Notes under the pieces: generated by a model
Database searches by the model: none
Told to the model about the DNA's origin: nothing
The model's input: only the letters and a program-made list of their open reading frames with translations
NCBI GenBank assembly: GCA_900696525.1
Contig: CAADGL010000005.1
Span: 1-35,240 of the forward strand
Reading direction: 5' to 3'
DNA from: an uncultured Planctomycetota bacterium
GTDB lineage: Bacteria; Planctomycetota; Phycisphaerae; UBA1845; Fen-1342
DNA length: 35,240 bases
Shown here: one piece after another, positions 34,755 to 35,240 of the stretch
Layout of the letters: every line of letters starts with the position of its first letter
How positions within the stretch are numbered: the first letter of the stretch is position 1
Made by a program: the position numbers and the translations under genes

Positions 34755-35065
34755 GATCCACTCTCCAATAATACGATGCCCCGGACGTGAGCGCCCATGC
34801 TCGCCCGACTATTTATCGGCCCGGGCCGGTTCTGTCGAGCCCGGCGGGCGGAATCCGGGGGGGGCGGGTTGCTCAGGGTTGGAGCCTCTGAGGAATGGGG
34901 CGCGGGACCGAGGGACCGAGGGATCAATGCGGGATCGAGGGCCTGAGGGAGGGCGTTCGGCGGCGCTTTCGCAATTCGCCATTCTTCCTGCACTTTGAAC
35001 TTCGCACGCGGCACACTGCTCTACGCTCTTGATGCGACGTCCGGGCTGAGGCCCGCCCGGCTCCG
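34755..35065. other. Intergenic region, 311 bases, with short degenerate repeats
   Basis: No gene is visible. Bases 34904-34950 hold a degenerate 8-base tandem repeat: GGGACCGA twice, a divergent 11-base unit, GGGATCGA, GGGCCTGA. A short GC hairpin (CGGGC-TGAG-GCCCG, about 35042-35055) follows the stop of the last gene on the minus strand and may help end it. The phoU promoter should lie at the low end. Confidence 0.5.
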
Positions 35066-35240
35066 CTACCCGCATTCCTGCCCGAAGTGCGCCAGCAGGA
35101 TGCCGAGGTCACTCTGGTCGACGTCGCCGTCGCCGTCGGCGTCGCCGGCGCAGTAGCCGGTGCAGTTGAAGACCGCCAGCAGGATGCCCAGGTCCTTCTG
35201 GTCGGTGACGCCGTCGCCGTTGAGGTCGCCGCAGGCGAAG
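35066..35240 (-). CDS. C-terminal end of a secreted protein with dockerin-like tail
   Basis: Only the last 57 residues and the stop (TAG, 35068-35066) are inside the window. They form two calcium-loop repeats: DLNGDGVTDQKDLGILLAVF and DADGDGDVDQSDLGILLAHF, ending QECG. This matches the tail of the subtilase at the other end of the window almost position for position (D-x-D/N-x-D-G loop, then D-L-G-x-L-L-A helix, with paired cysteines between repeats). The rest of the protein lies beyond the edge, so its main activity cannot be known. Confidence 0.85.
   Translation of the reverse strand, partial: FACGDLNGDGVTDQKDLGILLAVFNCTGYCAGDADGDGDVDQSDLGILLAHFGQECG

Noticed and set aside
34861..34950. 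Possible CRISPR-like array
   Set aside because: Units are 8 bases, degenerate and without spacers; no cas gene is present.

Overview
The window is GC-rich bacterial chromosome, most likely from a planctomycete of the Phycisphaerae type. Evidence for this: duplicated calcium-loop (dockerin-like) C-terminal tails on secreted proteins at both ends of the window, an ECF sigma factor directly followed by a membrane Ser/Thr kinase with TPR repeats, an IPTL/PEP-CTERM-like sorting tail, a planctomycete-type pseudopilin, and a tandem LPS-kinase-like protein. The lineage is inferred from gene content only; there is no rRNA gene here.

Layout. 1-3853: a cut-off secreted Cys-rich protein (minus) and a secreted subtilase with a dockerin-like tail (plus), divergent around a 606-base spacer. 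3968-4933: a TerC-family membrane protein. 4970-16550: a long minus-strand run in transcription order dapL, folK, a small membrane protein, lysA, ribF, smc, a 33-residue lysine-rich peptide, then two LptF/LptG-type permeases. It combines lysine and cell-wall precursor synthesis, folate, flavin, chromosome structure and LPS export. 16899-21306: a plus-strand run of korA-korB (2-oxoacid:ferredoxin oxidoreductase), a Sua5-type tRNA threonylcarbamoyl-AMP synthase and a Rid-family deaminase. 21423-24700: a tandem LPS-kinase-like protein (minus) divergent from asnA (plus). 24737-26291: two secreted or surface proteins (minus) divergent from the ECF sigma-kinase pair (26481-29384). 29515-29647: a palindromic MITE-like element reaching the stop codon of a PilT-type ATPase gene (minus). 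31143-31216: tRNA with CAU anticodon. 31239-32719: a zinc-ribbon membrane protein and a pseudopilin (minus). 32857-34001: queE and queD (queuosine precursor). 34047-34754: phoU (minus). 35066-35240: the C-terminal end of another secreted dockerin-like protein (minus).

Most genes are housekeeping. The less ordinary signals are: the lysine-rich peptide gene directly downstream of smc; a Sua5 gene with no ATG/GTG/TTG start before its conserved domain; a terminator hairpin inside the leader of the ECF sigma gene; a queE promoter whose -10 box leaves no room for a leader; a 133-base element with 19-bp inverted ends and a three-way-junction core; repeated use of perfect hairpins without U-tracts at convergent gene ends, several overlapping stop codons; and the duplicated kinase. 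I see no CRISPR array, prophage, transposase gene or defence cluster, and I did not find a clearly new multi-gene system.
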